A DNA stretch of 64,000 bases from Cylicocyclus nassatus (GCA_958299035.1 CATQJL010000305.1:67300792-67364791); one strand, 5' to 3'. Positions 38,401-53,700 are shown, counted from the stretch's first letter. Notes: generated from the letters alone by a model not told the origin. Numbers and translations are program-made.

Positions 38401-41400
38401 AAAAAATAATTTGTATGGAAGCTTTTTTAGAATAAGTGTGGAGACATTTCCATGCTTTTTTAATTATAATCTGGAGTCCGTAAAAATTATAGACCGAGAA
38501 ATTTAACTTTACTTTCGACCCAGACCGCAATCTTTATCAATGAGCCAATTAATGTCTTTGACAGGAGAAAGTACACGCGAACCAGAGCTTATTTTTATTC
38601 ATGAAAAATTTGTGGAATGATGATAAGTATGAAGTAAAGACAAACTCACTCGCTGATCGCTGAGGTGGCTGAGGTTTCACCAATGTGCTTGAACTTATTC
38701 ATCAAGTTCTTTACATCAAATGCATCTTCATCTTCAGGCTCATCGTCTGAAAATTGGGATTAACATAGTAAAAATAGATGTATATTGTAGTCTAGATAGT
38801 CAGTGATTTTTTGATTTCGACTCTTCCACGATCGCCGCGCATCCTTTTAAACAAACCTTTTTTTGAAAGAAAAGTGTATTCATGCGAACTCAAATTCATT
38901 TCAAAAAACCTGTCAATAAGCTTATAATTCTTTGCATATCTATAAAGAATATTTGATCATATCAGCGGAAATGCTTTGCCCTTAGGCAATTTTCGTAACA
39001 CCTTTCGTAAGCGAGAAGGAATTTTTCATGCGAAGAGGACATTCCGAGAATTTTTTGAAGTCATATTGTTCTGCAAACTAATCGGCTACATCTTTGAGTT
39101 CTGTCAAATCTTGATCTTGCGGTTAAACCATGATTGGGCAAACAATTCCCCAAGAAAATTTCACGCGATATTTTTTGCCACGAATAGTACTTTCAAACGC
39201 ATATAAAGTAGGTAGGCAATGTAGAATTTCGCATTATTACACACATAGCAATTTCGCAAAAAACGACTATTGCGTAAAGTCCAGCAATCTAAAGATATAG
39301 CCAACCACTCAACTTTAGAACTCATGAAAAAGGATATGTCGTAACTCACAGTCTTCGACGACTCTCCTATTGATTACTTCAGCGACGGGACCCTCCTTCT
39401 TGTCCCATTTACTTGGTTCGTGCTGAAAAAAATCACACTGACATGCTAACAACGTCAAAAAAATAATGGAAATTAGAGAAGACAATTAGTGAGATGTTTT
39501 TGATGTTTGGCTTACCTTCTTCACATTTGGAACCACTGGCGTAGCACCAGAAGCGTCAATCTGCATGAATTTTTCTCGTGCCTTGCCGGCCATTTTGATC
39601 TCAACGTCCAATTCTTTTCCTGCAAGAAATGCAGCCGTAAATTTGCCAATTTCCCAAATGCACTACAGCATCTGCACCGACCATCTGCGCCTTGGCTCTT
39701 GAATGCTTCTCCTTTGTCAAAGCGATCCTTGATGGATCCGACATCGGCAGCGCCTTCACCGGGCACAATACCTTGTTCTGCCTAGAAAAAAGCCTATTAT
39801 ACATAATCGTCCTTCAAGAGGGACTAGTGGCCATTACCTCCTTCTTGGCCCGTTCAGCAGCGGCTCGTCTAGCCAGCTTGTATCGTTGGAACTCTGCCTC
39901 AATTTCTTTTTTCTTGAGGGCAGCGCGCTCTTCTGGTGACATCTCTTCCTCGCCCTGAAGGAAAAAAGATTATTGGAGAAATGTAAAAAACGTATGTGTG
40001 ATAGAGTATTGGAGAAATGTAAAAAATGTATGTGAGATAGAGCGAGATAGGAAAATAATTACTGGATTTTGAGGAAACGAGATAAATTTGTTTGCATGAT
40101 TTTTCGACTCCGGCGAAATGCAAAAAATAAGATAGAAGGTATATGCAGATTCCACTACTAGAACCTCAAAATCTTTAATTTTGTGAGAAAAGAAGATATA
40201 GACAGATTTTACTACTAAAACTTTAACACTTTTATTTTGTTAGAAAACGTTTTCCAAATAGAGGTGAAAAGTTAATGAATAAACCTCTTCGAACGTAAAC
40301 GTTTTCATGAAGAAGGATATTATCTTGTTGAATATCAACTCAAAAACCAGCATTGAAAAATGCCAATAAAGTATTAGTGGTAAAATTGCGCTAAATACAG
40401 CATGGAAAACATGATGGTGCCCCTAATATGGTGACGACAACATTTGCGCGTGACAAACGCCACGCTTGCAACTTGCGCGTGAAAAATATCATCATGAAAC
40501 GCATATTGCATTTTTACGCGCAAATGTTGTAAGCGACTATAATAACGGACAGATCTGCTAATTTTAAGCTATATCACCGACTTATAATTTATGAAGTTTG
40601 AAACAAATGTCAAAGTGAAGCAGAGAGAAACGCTTGTGCATGAAAGCTTGTTAGAAACTATTCCGAACATTCAACCCGAACAGCTGGTCGTCAGATGTGA
40701 GGCCCGAGCGGGGGAGGAAGAGAATGACGCAGAAAACAGAGAGAAAAACAAAGGGAATAAATCGCTCGGGCAAGATGTGAGCGGCCATTTTGCGAAGCAC
40801 TAGTAGCTATGGATAGCGAAGAAGTGCATAGTAAAGCACATATAGTCTTCGAAGAAGTGAGAAGCACCTGTTCAAAAGCGGCCTTAATGCCTTCGAGATG
40901 CAGATCACCAAGGTCGACTTCGGTCTTTTGTATGTCCGCTTCACCTTCACCTTTTTCGAATCGTTCCTTGAAGTTTTGCAGCTCTGTAAATAAACAGTTT
41001 TACAAGCTATAAACACTTTCCAGTGCCGATTTTATATACAACAATAGTTGCCTAAATTCTCTTTGTTACACAACAGTTTACGACTCCACCATGCTAGCAG
41101 GGCGCTATCAAATTTGGTTACAAGCCTTGCATCAAAATTTATAGGAATATATAATGTCCAATTTTTCCATAGTTTTTGTTATATAAATTGAGTGGCTTCT
41201 CATGATTAATACAGTTTTCATAAACATATTCTGAAGCAAAATGATATGAAAATTACTTTTATTTATAGAGATATCCGAAAAGTCCGAAAAGAGTCACTCC
41301 GATTAGGAAGAGTAAATCATTGAGCAAAACCAAATGCAAATGAATTTTCAATATCTTTTCAAATTTTTGACAATCGAACCTTTGAAAAACACAGTTTGGG

Positions 41401-44400
41401 TGTGTTTGTTTTTAACAGCTCGAGAATAGAAGTGTACAAATATGGATCAAATGTTAGATCCCCTCAACATTTTCTCTCCTGGTTTTTTTCTGGTGCACCA
41501 TCACAAAAATTTCATGATCAAGGGCATTTCATGACCCCTCTACCTAAGATTAACAAACAAGACCGTCCTGGTCAATGTTTTCTTTCTGTGAAATGGAACT
41601 TTTACCCAAGCGAAAAAAAATAGAATTAATCGCTTTTGAATCAGGTCAGCTCAAAAGATCTCGCTTGAGTGTATTAGCATAAAAATGACTATTTTACATA
41701 ATGCCAATATTGTGATTAACTACTTTATTAATAAATTCTTTTTCATCCTATCTTCCACAGCTTTGGCAAATAATTTGTCATTCTGCCATCAAAAAATACT
41801 CTCCGATTCTCAATTTTCACTGCTCACACTCTTGCTAAAATTCCTTGGCCTTTCTTTTAGTCAGGAACATAATGGAAGAAAGCACTTTCAATTTTGCAGA
41901 TAGGATACAAAAGAGAAAAGAAAATAATATCAGAAAATGATTACGTTATTAGTCTACCGAGGTGAGAGAATAGGTATAAAGAAAAAAAGGATGAGTGCAA
42001 AATGGCAAAGCTAAATCAACGACAAATTGGACTTTTGTTACGAAAAATCTGAACTCAAGAAAAGCTTTTCCTGGATTTGCACCTTTCATTCACAATCCCA
42101 GTTTAGCTGCATTTTATCAGCTAGTGCAGTAGCACTTCCATTTTTCAACCAATCCAATTCCCCCTATACGAACACTGTCAATTTTTACAACCCCGTAATA
42201 TCTGATTGTTTACCTCTGCTAATACCTAGTGGGACACCCTACAAAAACTGCAATTGTTGACAGCATTGGCGAGAAACGAGCTAATCCCCGTATCGCATCG
42301 CTTACAAGTCGTTTCGAGCTGTCACCGCGATTTCGCGGCGCGAAGGCGATCATTAGCGGGGCGCAGCTGCTTCTGGCGTGTCAGCGCGCCGGCTACGATT
42401 GCGCTTTTTACGGAACGCTCGTCGGGTGATTAATCGCTTACATGTGTTTCGCAGAAAGTGCAGATAAAGCAATAGATCTTCTTAAAGACGCAAAAAACAG
42501 CAGAAGCTGTAAATGAGCGGGTTTGCTGGCAATGATTAAATCACATGTGGGAAGCAAAAGGAAAAACTTCACTATTTTTATACTTTTTTCCAATACGTAT
42601 CTGAACGAAAGGCTTTAGACCATATCATCAAAATCATCATGTGTAGATATCATGATCATATCATGTGTAGATGTCACTTGTTCGTTTTTTTTTTCACAAA
42701 CTTGTAAGTTCTGTTACCAAAACATGGAATTGTGCGAAATTCCCCTTTTTTCCTTAGCTACTTGAAAAAATTACAAATGACAAAAAAACGTCTTCAAAAA
42801 ATGAAGTACATCTTGCAATTATTTAGATAGATAGGAAATGATTGTGTAATCACGTTTATATGACTCAAGCCTTCCTATAATAGAAACAGTATACTGGAGT
42901 TCCTATAGTTTCTATTCAATTTGATCGGTTTTTTTTTTGCATTTTTCTCCAGGAGAAAGCGATAGTTTAATTTTGTTTTTATGGTCTCGAGGCCATCAAT
43001 CTCTAGGGCGCAATGTCGATAAGTTGGAAGCAAAATAGCAAACAGTGAATTTCTAGCCTAGAAAGAAAATTACAGCCGATATAAAGCATTCAAGGAATGC
43101 GTTCCCATATAAGCAACTTTTTTTCTGAAAATTTTTTAGGTTATAAAATCAAGGTGATTTAGCTGCTAGATGTATGATAGTTTATCGAAACCCTCAAACT
43201 TCAGGACCATAGATAATATGACTACAATTTACGGTCGTTGGCTGTATAGTATTTGGGGTTGATTTCAGTAAGCCTGACCAGATGATTTCTAACTGAAAAT
43301 TTTAGAAAAAGGTTTTTTGAGCTATTTTCACTTTTAGTACTCAAGTAGAAGAGCCGAAAAAATGTTGGCTTGAACACTTAAATTTCTTCAGCTAAATATC
43401 ACTCTAATCAATAAACCTACGTTTGAACTGGAGCTCGTCCAAGTCCTTTGCACTTTTTTCTACGGCACCAGTGTCGTAAGCAGATCCTTGCATGAACGAT
43501 TCCCTTGCTTTAGCGATGCCTGCAATAGAAAATGTGGTGTAGTATGGAATGTCAAGGAAAAACAGCCTTCTCAAGTCGATTCAGCAATGATTTACGAGTC
43601 ATGAAAAGAATAGAATGCACTTTTCAGCAAGGCAATTGTCAGCTAAGCAATAATTTTCCAAAGAACAAGCTTAAGAGCAATTTTGGTGAGCGCTAGCAAT
43701 AATGCCAAAAGTTTAGCATGAAGAGAAGTATTCACCTCCAATATATCGTTTCCTTATGTAAGAAAGCAAAGCACGCACAGCATCCTGATTTTCTTCAAAT
43801 AAAAAATGCTTTTTGAAGGGATTTACCCGTAAAGCGAAACATAAAGCAAAGAATAGTGCGAGCGTGATCAGAACAGATGCAAAATGGTGCTTGTGCATGT
43901 GATTATTCGGACATCGGAATACATATGGGACATTTTTGGGACGTTTGATGCTAATCTTAGAAAATTCTAGAACAATTAGCCCTTTTCAGGGTGCCAATAA
44001 ACTCACCAGCAGTGTCCAATTCGCTACGATCCCATTGTCTTTCGACCACTTCATCGGCTTCGTTACGCTCTTGGAAGCGCTCCTTGACCGATGGACCAGT
44101 CTAAATATTGTCAAAATATCCATAAAGTCAAGAGAGCAAATTTGTAAATTAAGAAGTTTCTTATAGAATTACCTTAAGAAGCTCCAGTTCTTTGTTTTCC
44201 TTTGCTTCTTTCTGCTCGGCTGTTTCAACATCACCCGTCTTCCACTTGTTTTTCAGGTCATCAACCTAAGAGAACGACATTTGGGACGAGATTCTAGACA
44301 TTTTTCAGAACAAATACAATGCAGGCAGTTTAAGGTCACTAACGATTATTTTTTTTTACTAGTGTTAACGAATTCCTTAGATTCACAAAATCTGAGAAGG

Positions 44401-44699
44401 GACCGCTGTCGTGAAGCAGCTTTATAATCTTGATTTTCGAAATAAATATGCGCAAATTATTTTAAAATTACGATATAGCTGTTATTTATCCATTTTCGCA
44501 GAAATAATGCTATGGTTAATGTTTTCAGCGTCTAGCATTATATTTCTCAATTATTTTACATTTTTTTTAGAGTAGCAAGGGGTCGAAAAACAGTAGCTAA
44601 TGGATGTGAATATTTTTGTATGGTTTTTGTTTCCAATTTCTCAATTTCGCGGATAATTTTTATCTTACATATAGTCATAATCTTATATATAAAGCTGAA

Positions 44700-44730
<31 letters not shown>

Positions 44731-47700
44731 GTGTATGTCTGTATGTCTGTATGTCTGTACGTATGTTCCGAATAGAAAATTCCATTTCTGAACCGATCCG
44801 GACCAAACTTGGCACACATACGCTACGGGCCCCGGCGGGTGTCATAGGCTACTTTTCGTCATCGATCGATATCGATTTTATCGATTTTTATCGATTTTTT
44901 TGCTGAGTTCACCTACGGGGCTGGGAGTTGGCACAGGGGGGTAATCGAGCATAGGATTCCGAATACAATATTGGTTTTCAGGATTATCGATTACTTTTAT
45001 CGATTTTATCGATTTTTTTGCAAAGTTTGAGCTACGGGGTTGGGAGTTGGCACAGGGGGGTAATCGAGCATGCCGATCATTCCCAAGGGGGGTGATCAGC
45101 ATGCTCGATTACACCCCTGTGCCAAATTCCAGCCCCCTAGCTCAAATTTTCAAAAAATTGATAAAATCGATAAAAGTAATCGATAATTCTGGAAACTAAT
45201 ATTGTATTCGGAATCCCCATGCTCACTTCCCCCCTGTGCCAACTCCTAGCCCTGTAGGTGAACTCTGCAAAAAAATCGATAAAAATCGGTAAAATCGACA
45301 TCGATCGATAACGAAAAGTGGACTGTGACACCCGCCGGGGCCCGAAGTGTATGTGTGCCAAGTTTGGTCCGGATACGGCGGAGCCGGGTAAGCCAGCTAG
45401 TTGAGAATAAAAGAGGCCATCAACTCCTCTTACACTTCATTAATTTTCTATTTTACTTTGAATTATTTTGCAGGCTTGCCTCAAATAATCCATAAAACAA
45501 TTTTTGGATTAAGCGATTTTACCTGAGCGAAGTGTAGCTCTTGCTTCTTCTTTTTCTTATCTTCGCGGATGATGTTTGGATCTCGTTCGCCTTCCTCTTC
45601 TTCTTCACTTTCGTCTTCCAGTTCTCCAGTCAAGAATCTAGATACATTTCAATGAAAAACCAGTATGGCGAAACACGAAACAGAGATTACTATTGCAATC
45701 TTGTCGCGCAAACGTTTCACGACTTCGTTTAAGTTCGTAAAAAGTAGAGAACAAACAGACGATTCCGACGAAACATGCATTCAAAAAGTTATAAGAAACA
45801 ATCTCCGTCGTAATTTGTTTTAGATTTGGAATGGCAAAATTATAAAATTTTGTGTACTACTTCAAAACTGCATGTGGGATTAAAGCTACAAAACAGAACT
45901 TACCTCTCTTTATTGGCCTTCACCTTTCCTGATCTAAGCACCTCATCTTCTACCTAAACAATCAGAGGCTCTAAGGACTACAAGTTATATGGAAATCAAA
46001 AACTGCCATTCAACTCTCCATCGTCTCGCTATATAAGAGAAGAAAACGGTTGATAAACATATCTAGCAAAACACTAGTATTATAATACTATAGCATATTT
46101 ATTATATTTGGAATCAAGAGCTCAGGATTAAGTCAGAAAGAGGTCACAGATTTCTATCCAAGAAGTGATGGTCGCTCACTATAAAATGGATTATTTCAAT
46201 GATAACTGCATTGTATTTGATTTTGGCCGAGCTGGCTTTGATAGAACCCCCACCCCCGCCTCTTTCATAAAAACTGAGAAAATATTCTGCCTTCGAAAAA
46301 ATTTCATCCCCACAATTCCCGGAACAATTATGAATTTCCATCCTAAGCGTGCAGTTTGCAAAGCGATTTAGGAGTACACAAGTAAGCAGTAATAGCGATA
46401 GAATTTTATATTGGAGGCATCTGCGAAGATTTTCAAAATTTTGGATGAATAAAAATGTCAAACTTTCTAAATGGTGTCTAGGTAGATATTCACAAATTTT
46501 GTTACCATAAAATACGCATAAAATATAAAGTTTAAAAACGTCATAGCTCGTTGCAGTGCTTTGCTGAGCAGGCTCTTTTCATTATTCATAGAATGTTTTA
46601 GAAGCTAAGGATCAAGCTTTGCTATCAATATTGAATTATTTTTCTTGCTTGTTTTCCACTTCAATTAATTAGTAATTGTTATAATTTTTACTCTACATTA
46701 TCTGACATATCGGGTATTTGATAAGGCTAGTTCTCAGTTTTCTGTACGTAAGTTCCGTTTTTGAGCATATGTACATGGCAAAGCAGTCTCGGAAGGCTCT
46801 TCGTATTTCTCTATTCTCTTCCCTTTGCGAAAGTTACCAATGACTCATTCATTGAATTCCCAACAGCACTTATCAGCGGCTAGAATAAAAGCTCTTCCCC
46901 GAGTTTGCGGGCGGATGAGCAAGAAGTGCTGACTCAGAGCATTAGGAATGCTGTTGAAACAATGGCCAGAATTTGTGGAAGAAAAAAGATATGAAAAAGT
47001 GTTCGTTTCTTGGAAGCTCACTTCCTGAAAATTGTTACCCGGCTGATGAAACGATTTTGAGTGTTTTAGAAAATTCCGAGGGACTAGATTATGTATACTT
47101 TGTGATTATCATTGCTCAAGACCCATTAGAATGTTGCAAACTTAACGAGCAAAAAAGATTAATCTCTGCCCCCCCTTTTACCTAGCTTACCCAAGCGTAA
47201 CCCTAGTGGGTAATCGGCTCCACACCTCCATAGTAAAAGCGCACGAGATCTCGAATTGCGCTAACTGGCTCAATATACTTGTCCATATTTGCCAAGCATC
47301 CGCCGTATTTGTATAGAGCATGGCCGGAACCACACACACTACATAGCGAATGTGCCTTTCGCTGATACGTAGTACGTTCTTAGCGCTATGACCATAAACA
47401 GCACAAAAAGGAACAGTTGTCCTAAGCTGGTTAACTGGCAATGATTTCAAGCGAAAAAACGATCGTAAATTGCGCATTATCGTGTCAGGCGGCTATAAAA
47501 TCGAATTGACAACTAATTCCGGCGGATTGCGCGATTACATAATTGCTGATTCGGCTCATTTGCAGAGCCGAATATTGGAAAGAGACTAGTTTGGAAATTG
47601 GCCAACAGATGCTAGAGTTAATGGGAACCAAACGAACATATCATGAGATATTTCGGATATCCAAAACGAAACGGAAATATGACATTTCGAACGTTGGGAA

Positions 47701-50700
47701 TCTTGCTCAAAAATCCACAGCTGATGAAAACACATAGCGAACTCATAGTATAGCCTATATCCTTTCTTATTTCTTTACAAATAGTGATATTTTTTTCCAA
47801 AGTTTAGAAAGTAGCTCAAAAAATATGCTTATACCTATGGAAACTTCAATTACAATCATAAATTATAATTTTTTCATTTATGACCGAGAAATTCAACACA
47901 AAACCCTTGCCCAGTACCGTACTCGATGGTTTATTTCCTCGGAAAATATGGTCTGGGCGAGAGTTTAGAGTTACTTTTCAGGCCATAAATAAATCACTTG
48001 TAATACCGCTTGGATAATGGCTTTGCTCAAACTCTCCAATCTTGCATGAGCGCAGTGTGTGAATGCAGAAAAGGAAACCAAGAAATAAATAACATTGCCA
48101 GAAAAAGTTAATGCTTCTAGAAAACGTCGTTTTGGTGCAAATTCAACAAGTTGACCACAAAAAAATTAGTGTACAAAAACTCAAAAAAATCATGGTAGCC
48201 TTAAGTGTCTCTTTTATTCGTCAAATCTCAGTCATAGACTGGCCCAAATTCGCTAACAAAGACAATTTGCCCTTGAAAGTGCATTATTCGTTTTTCCACA
48301 CCTTTCCAAAATTGGTTGAATGCCTTTAGCATAAGTAGAACAGCGCAGCTTGACATAATTATTAAGATTTACGAACAAACACTTCAATTTGCGCCAGTCA
48401 TTTCCTATACGAAAGAAGTGGAGATTGACAGAAAAAGCAGTTCTTCACAGGTAGCCGAAGAATTAAGGTTAAGGAAGTGGACAGATTCTTGGGGAAGGCA
48501 GCATTAATTGCTATCGTATTTATTATGGGAGTTTTTACGATCTTTGACTTATAGGTCTAAGGATGGAGGTAACAGAAAATGGATAAAAATGCGGAAATAA
48601 TTTCCTGACAAAGTATCGAAGAAAGAAAATTTTGGAACATTCGTAGAACAGAGATCTTGGAGAGTTGAACACAGGCTTTTGAAATATATAAATTTCAATA
48701 TAGGAAAAATATCTCTATAAAACCCACCTTTGTCAACTTTTCGATATTAGCCGCTTCCTTCGCAGCTGATTCGAAATCGCCTTTCTTCGACTTCAAACTC
48801 GTAATCTGCGCCAATTCGTCTTGTACGGCGCTAGTGCCGGCTGCAACCATAGCTAATCCTTCTTGGCTCACGTCCAAATTTTTAGCCCAATGCACAAATA
48901 TAGAGCTTCACAGTGTATAGTTTACAATATTACGAGCTCGCGGGGCTGCGCAATGTGAACGGGGGGCTGGCGATGGCTGAACGACAACTAGCGCGGCGGT
49001 GGCGGTGGCGGCAGCAGATCGGCCAGGGGATAGGGGACGGAATAATCGAGAGCACGGGGCGAGAATCGCTATGAGGGGAGAGTGCACCGGGGGAAGAGAC
49101 GGGGGCGGTTGTGGAGAGGCGGTCAGATAGAGAGCGGACACATTCAACAATGGACACATTGTCGTATACGATTAATTCCAGAAGTGTATATCCATTTCAG
49201 GGGATATTGGGAGAATTACACTGCCCTGTGGTGATTTGGAAGGAGAATGATGGAGGTAATTAAAGCTTAGACAATAACGGGAACTTCCGCAGGACAAGCA
49301 AAATTTGCAGCAGTTCCGCGGATTTTTGTTTACTATGTGAAAAGTGCTGTGTCAAAAACGGGAACTTCCGCGAGGAAATAACCTCAGTCTTATTGGCACT
49401 GAGGACTGCCGAGTGCCCACAAAGTGCTCGGGAAGTTCCGAAAAATGCCAGAGGTTCCGCAGCATTTTGGCTTTCTAGAGCTTCCACGAAACTTTTACTT
49501 TCGAGTGTTTTTTTTTTCGCGAAATTAACTTAATGTACATCTTAGCTAAAATCTCCCTTTTTCTGTCAATTTCACAGCTTTTAATGTAGGGAAATGGATA
49601 AGAGAACTTGATGAATCCTCTCCTCCTCCCCCCCTCCCTCCCCGACTCCTAATTCCCCAAACCCCGCAAGACGACATTACTAGCAACCAGATGGTTCACT
49701 ATGCATAGAGAAGCGCATTAATTTCACGCTACGATCGTGCCTGACTGACGACACCATAAAGATGTAGCCGATAGGGTCTGAGCCCATTAGCTTTCTATGA
49801 GATCCAGAAAACCACAAAACATTTCTGAAACAATTTGACAACGACTAGTTTTATTGAATAACTCATTACTGCAGCAAACTTTCCAAACTGGGTCAAAGAA
49901 GTTCCCTTCAGGCTAAATCTCTGAGTTCTTCCCGAGAGATAAACAAAACATACTTTTTACCACAACCTACCTAGTTCCTACCATAGGCTACGCTTTGTTT
50001 GGCAGAAAGATTCTTCTCTAACCTCAGGATGAAGTTTACCCTCATAAATGCTTAGGTAAACTATCCAAAATTCTTCTGCAGTTTTTTATGAAAGGGGAGC
50101 ACGCACTGAAAGAGAGAGGAGAGAGCAAAACCGGAGTATCCACCATGAAATATAACTCCAGTTCTATTCTTTCTCCCTCGCTAGTCCCCCTTTACCGGAT
50201 AAAATTGAGAACTCTCTAGTTTTTGCTTCAGTAGCGATTCAAATGAGTTTTCTTACAAGGTGAATATAAGCGATAACATCTACAGTTACCTTGGGAAGTT
50301 TTGAAGCAAAAAAAAATGAGTGGCAAGACAAGGTCAAACTTTTTTGAAAAAAAAGAAAGAGGCTAGGCCCATACTAAGCGTGTCAGAAAAAGGCTTTAAT
50401 ATCTCGTCCTGGGCCAAAAGGTAGATCACAAATATAAAAATGGCGATTCTCCAAAAAATTCTGGCGTAGGATTATCTAACACCCCCTCCTCTACCTCCCC
50501 AAATAAAAACTTGAGTATCAATTTGCATTTTTTGCGAGCTTCTGACAAGTCCTGATAGTCCTAGAAAACTAGTCGTAATTCAGCCAAATTTACAGTAATA
50601 TTTTCTGGGAATAAAAATCTACTCGCTGTTTTTTTCAATCATGCACACACCATGAAAATTTTTTAAATTTATTCTGTCCCTCCTTCAAGAGTGCCCTCAT

Positions 50701-53700
50701 CCCGTCACCTTCTTGATCCGCCAGAAAAACATTTCAAACCTTTGATCGCGCCAAAAATGCGCTTGAATGATGTCCAACAAATTGTATCCCATGATAAACC
50801 TTTTATTCCACAATTTTGACAATTTCTAATGTTTATCAAGATTTCGCACCCGAAATGACCACATCGCCAATGTTGATATTCACACACTCTCTTCACTCTC
50901 CTTTTCTCCTTAGGTCAGTCAACGCGCGAGGAGATGAACACTATAAACAATCGCCACTCGCTGCCGACTGAACACCCACTATTCTCTTGATCATCAGGGA
51001 TTATGGTTATTAGACCAGGCATTGCGACAGTTGTCCACGCTAAGGTCATATTGGTCCGGTATAATCAGAAAAAATCCGGGATTAAAGCGATAGAAATGGG
51101 AAAGCTTGAAGGTTGAGGAAGGTTAGGAGAACTGGGAGTAAAGATAGCGCGTTTAAAGCATTATGAACAAAACGGTAAAGTCATAAGAGAAATTAAAAAT
51201 GAAAAATTCCAAAAAATTTTCTACTCACATTTTACCACTCCCTGAAGTTGTTTGGGCTTGTTGCTGACAGCGAATTCATCATCGTCAGTGTCTTCGACAT
51301 GCTCATCTTCTGCAAAAAAAAATCGTCAAAATCATAAAATCATAGTATTAGCTGTCCAATGCACTCTACAGTAATCCTACAGTCACCTAGCCAATGAGCC
51401 GTACGGGTAAATTCATTTATTCATTCACTTATACATTCATTTCATTTAATTCATTCATTAACATTCAAAAGTCATTTGTTTATTCATTTATTTATTCATT
51501 CACTCATTCACTTGCTCATTATTTTATTCATTTATTTATCATTTATTTATTTATTTATTTATCTATCTATTTATTTATTTATTTATTGTTGATTCGCACT
51601 CATTCTCCCATTCATTCAATTTTCAATCATTAAATAGTAACGAAAATAAATAATTGAATAATAATAATAAACTTTTTGATGTAGTCATTCGACCATATAC
51701 TTTTTTGATCATCTACTTTCATATCATATATATTATCATATATTCGCTCATATACTTTTTGAACCCCGACGTTATAACTGAAATTTTTAATGAAAGAAAT
51801 AGGTAGAATTTAGGCTAGGATTTTGAGCAGTATAAACCTTTGATCTAGAAAAAGGCATTCTCTCAGAATAATTATCACTTCAAAATCATCCGAACTGTTC
51901 GATTTATTGATTTTTCACGTATCAAATGCTTCCAGTGAGAACGGCGAGAGATGCATTTCGCCTCGGTTCATCATAACATTCGTAGATACAGAACAGCGAT
52001 ATAGACTATGCGCGTTCGCTGTCAGCCAACATTTGATGGCCGGGGATGGGATGACCTCGACGATGATACAATTGCAAAGCAAACCTTCGCAGTGAGTTGC
52101 GAATTCAATTTGCAGACTTTCGCACTCAAAGTAAACAAATGGGGCTGATAGTGTGGTGATCGATTCAAGCATAATAATTCTCAAAATTCTTTCAAATAGG
52201 ATTGGGAGAAGCGAAGGTTCTGGCTAGAAAAAGCCGTACAATTTTCACTAACTTTCGACTATGAAACCACTCGAAAAACAGGAAAATGAATGAAAGACAT
52301 ATTATGTAAAAAAATAATGACAGAAAAGCGCAGAATCTTTTCAATCCGCCTTATTCTTTTATTCATTCATTTCTTGATTTGTTGGTTTTTCTCCCAATAC
52401 AATAAACGTGGGCTCAATTAATTCCATGCGATCACCAATTAGACTTCCAAGATGTAGATTTTTTTAGCCGACATCAGATAAAAAAAATTTCTAAGCATGA
52501 GGTGCACATCATTTAGCTAGCTTTTCTCCACATTTTCAAAGGTTGTCTCCCTTCCTTCGATCCCCGAAGGTTTTTTTCAATGTTCAAAATGGGAAGGGAT
52601 TTACTTTTGCGAATGATAAGCTGATTTCTCGTATCTGGGCAGCCACGTGCAAATGACCAGTAGTGTGCATTTGCACAAATTATCTTAGGATACTAGCATG
52701 CAATTCAATTTATTCTTTGCTGTTGGTCACAATTAGAGATTCAAAATCGATGCTTGCGGATTCACTAGGATTTTGATGCTGAACTAAATTTTTTGATGCA
52801 CCCTTATTCCCGTTTTAGCACTTCCCTTGCTATCCAAAAATTTGAGATTCCTTTCCCACTCGGCTCTCTCTAGTATTCAGTTGTTGCCACCGCCTACTCA
52901 GTCATTCCAAAGCACTCTCTTGTTCGATTCTCCCATTCCTCGAAGGGCTGTCTTTATGTATTCATGAAATCATCCATTCTCTCCCCCTCACCCCGTCCTC
53001 CTAATTTAAAACTAACATAGTTTTCAAATTCAAGTTGCGCTTACCTTCAGTATTAGCTGGATCCATAGTCTTTGCAATCTCAGGATGGAATACTTCCAAC
53101 ATGTGCACTTTACACAGCAATGCTCCTTGATGTGAATTGTAGTTGGTAGGCCTGGAATCAAGATTTAACCATTCAAAAGGACACCTATTGTGATTTCCTT
53201 GTGAAGAAAGGTCGGGAAAAATTGGCTGGACATTAGGAAATTGGTGGTTTTAAGCATTGCAAATACCAAAATCGCTGCGCTGCATTGTGTAGGCGATAAT
53301 TGCGGGTTACGTCTCGATCATGCGCGTAAAACTAGGAGCTATCCATTTGTACTGTCCCACTTTTTTACGTTCTCTGGGTCAAAGTTTGGCATATTATTGC
53401 ACATCCGATTTGACATTAGTCATAGTCATGACGACGGTATTCAAAAGCACCCTTAGGACTTGACATTGTGCAAAAAGTGTTGAGCTTTGAATGATTGATA
53501 GATAGTGAATGTCCAGGAGAATCTGGATCTGTTCCTTTTATAGTGAATTGGAAGGTTTATCTAAGCCAATGCTCAAGCGGTAGCTCATACGATTTATTCT
53601 TAGCCGAGAAATTCTGCTCTAAACTCCAACCCATACCGTATTCTATCGAGGATGCTGATTGGTCCACTCGCAAAGGTTATCATCCGGTGAAGTTCAAAGC

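Noticed and set aside
48908..49159. 83-codon Pro/Ser/Ala-rich minus-strand frame as a coding exon of the LIM gene
   Set aside because: Low-complexity translation of a GC-rich island, without splice sites that keep frame with neighbouring exons.
51394..51633. 79-codon open frame
   Set aside because: Translation of a tetranucleotide microsatellite.
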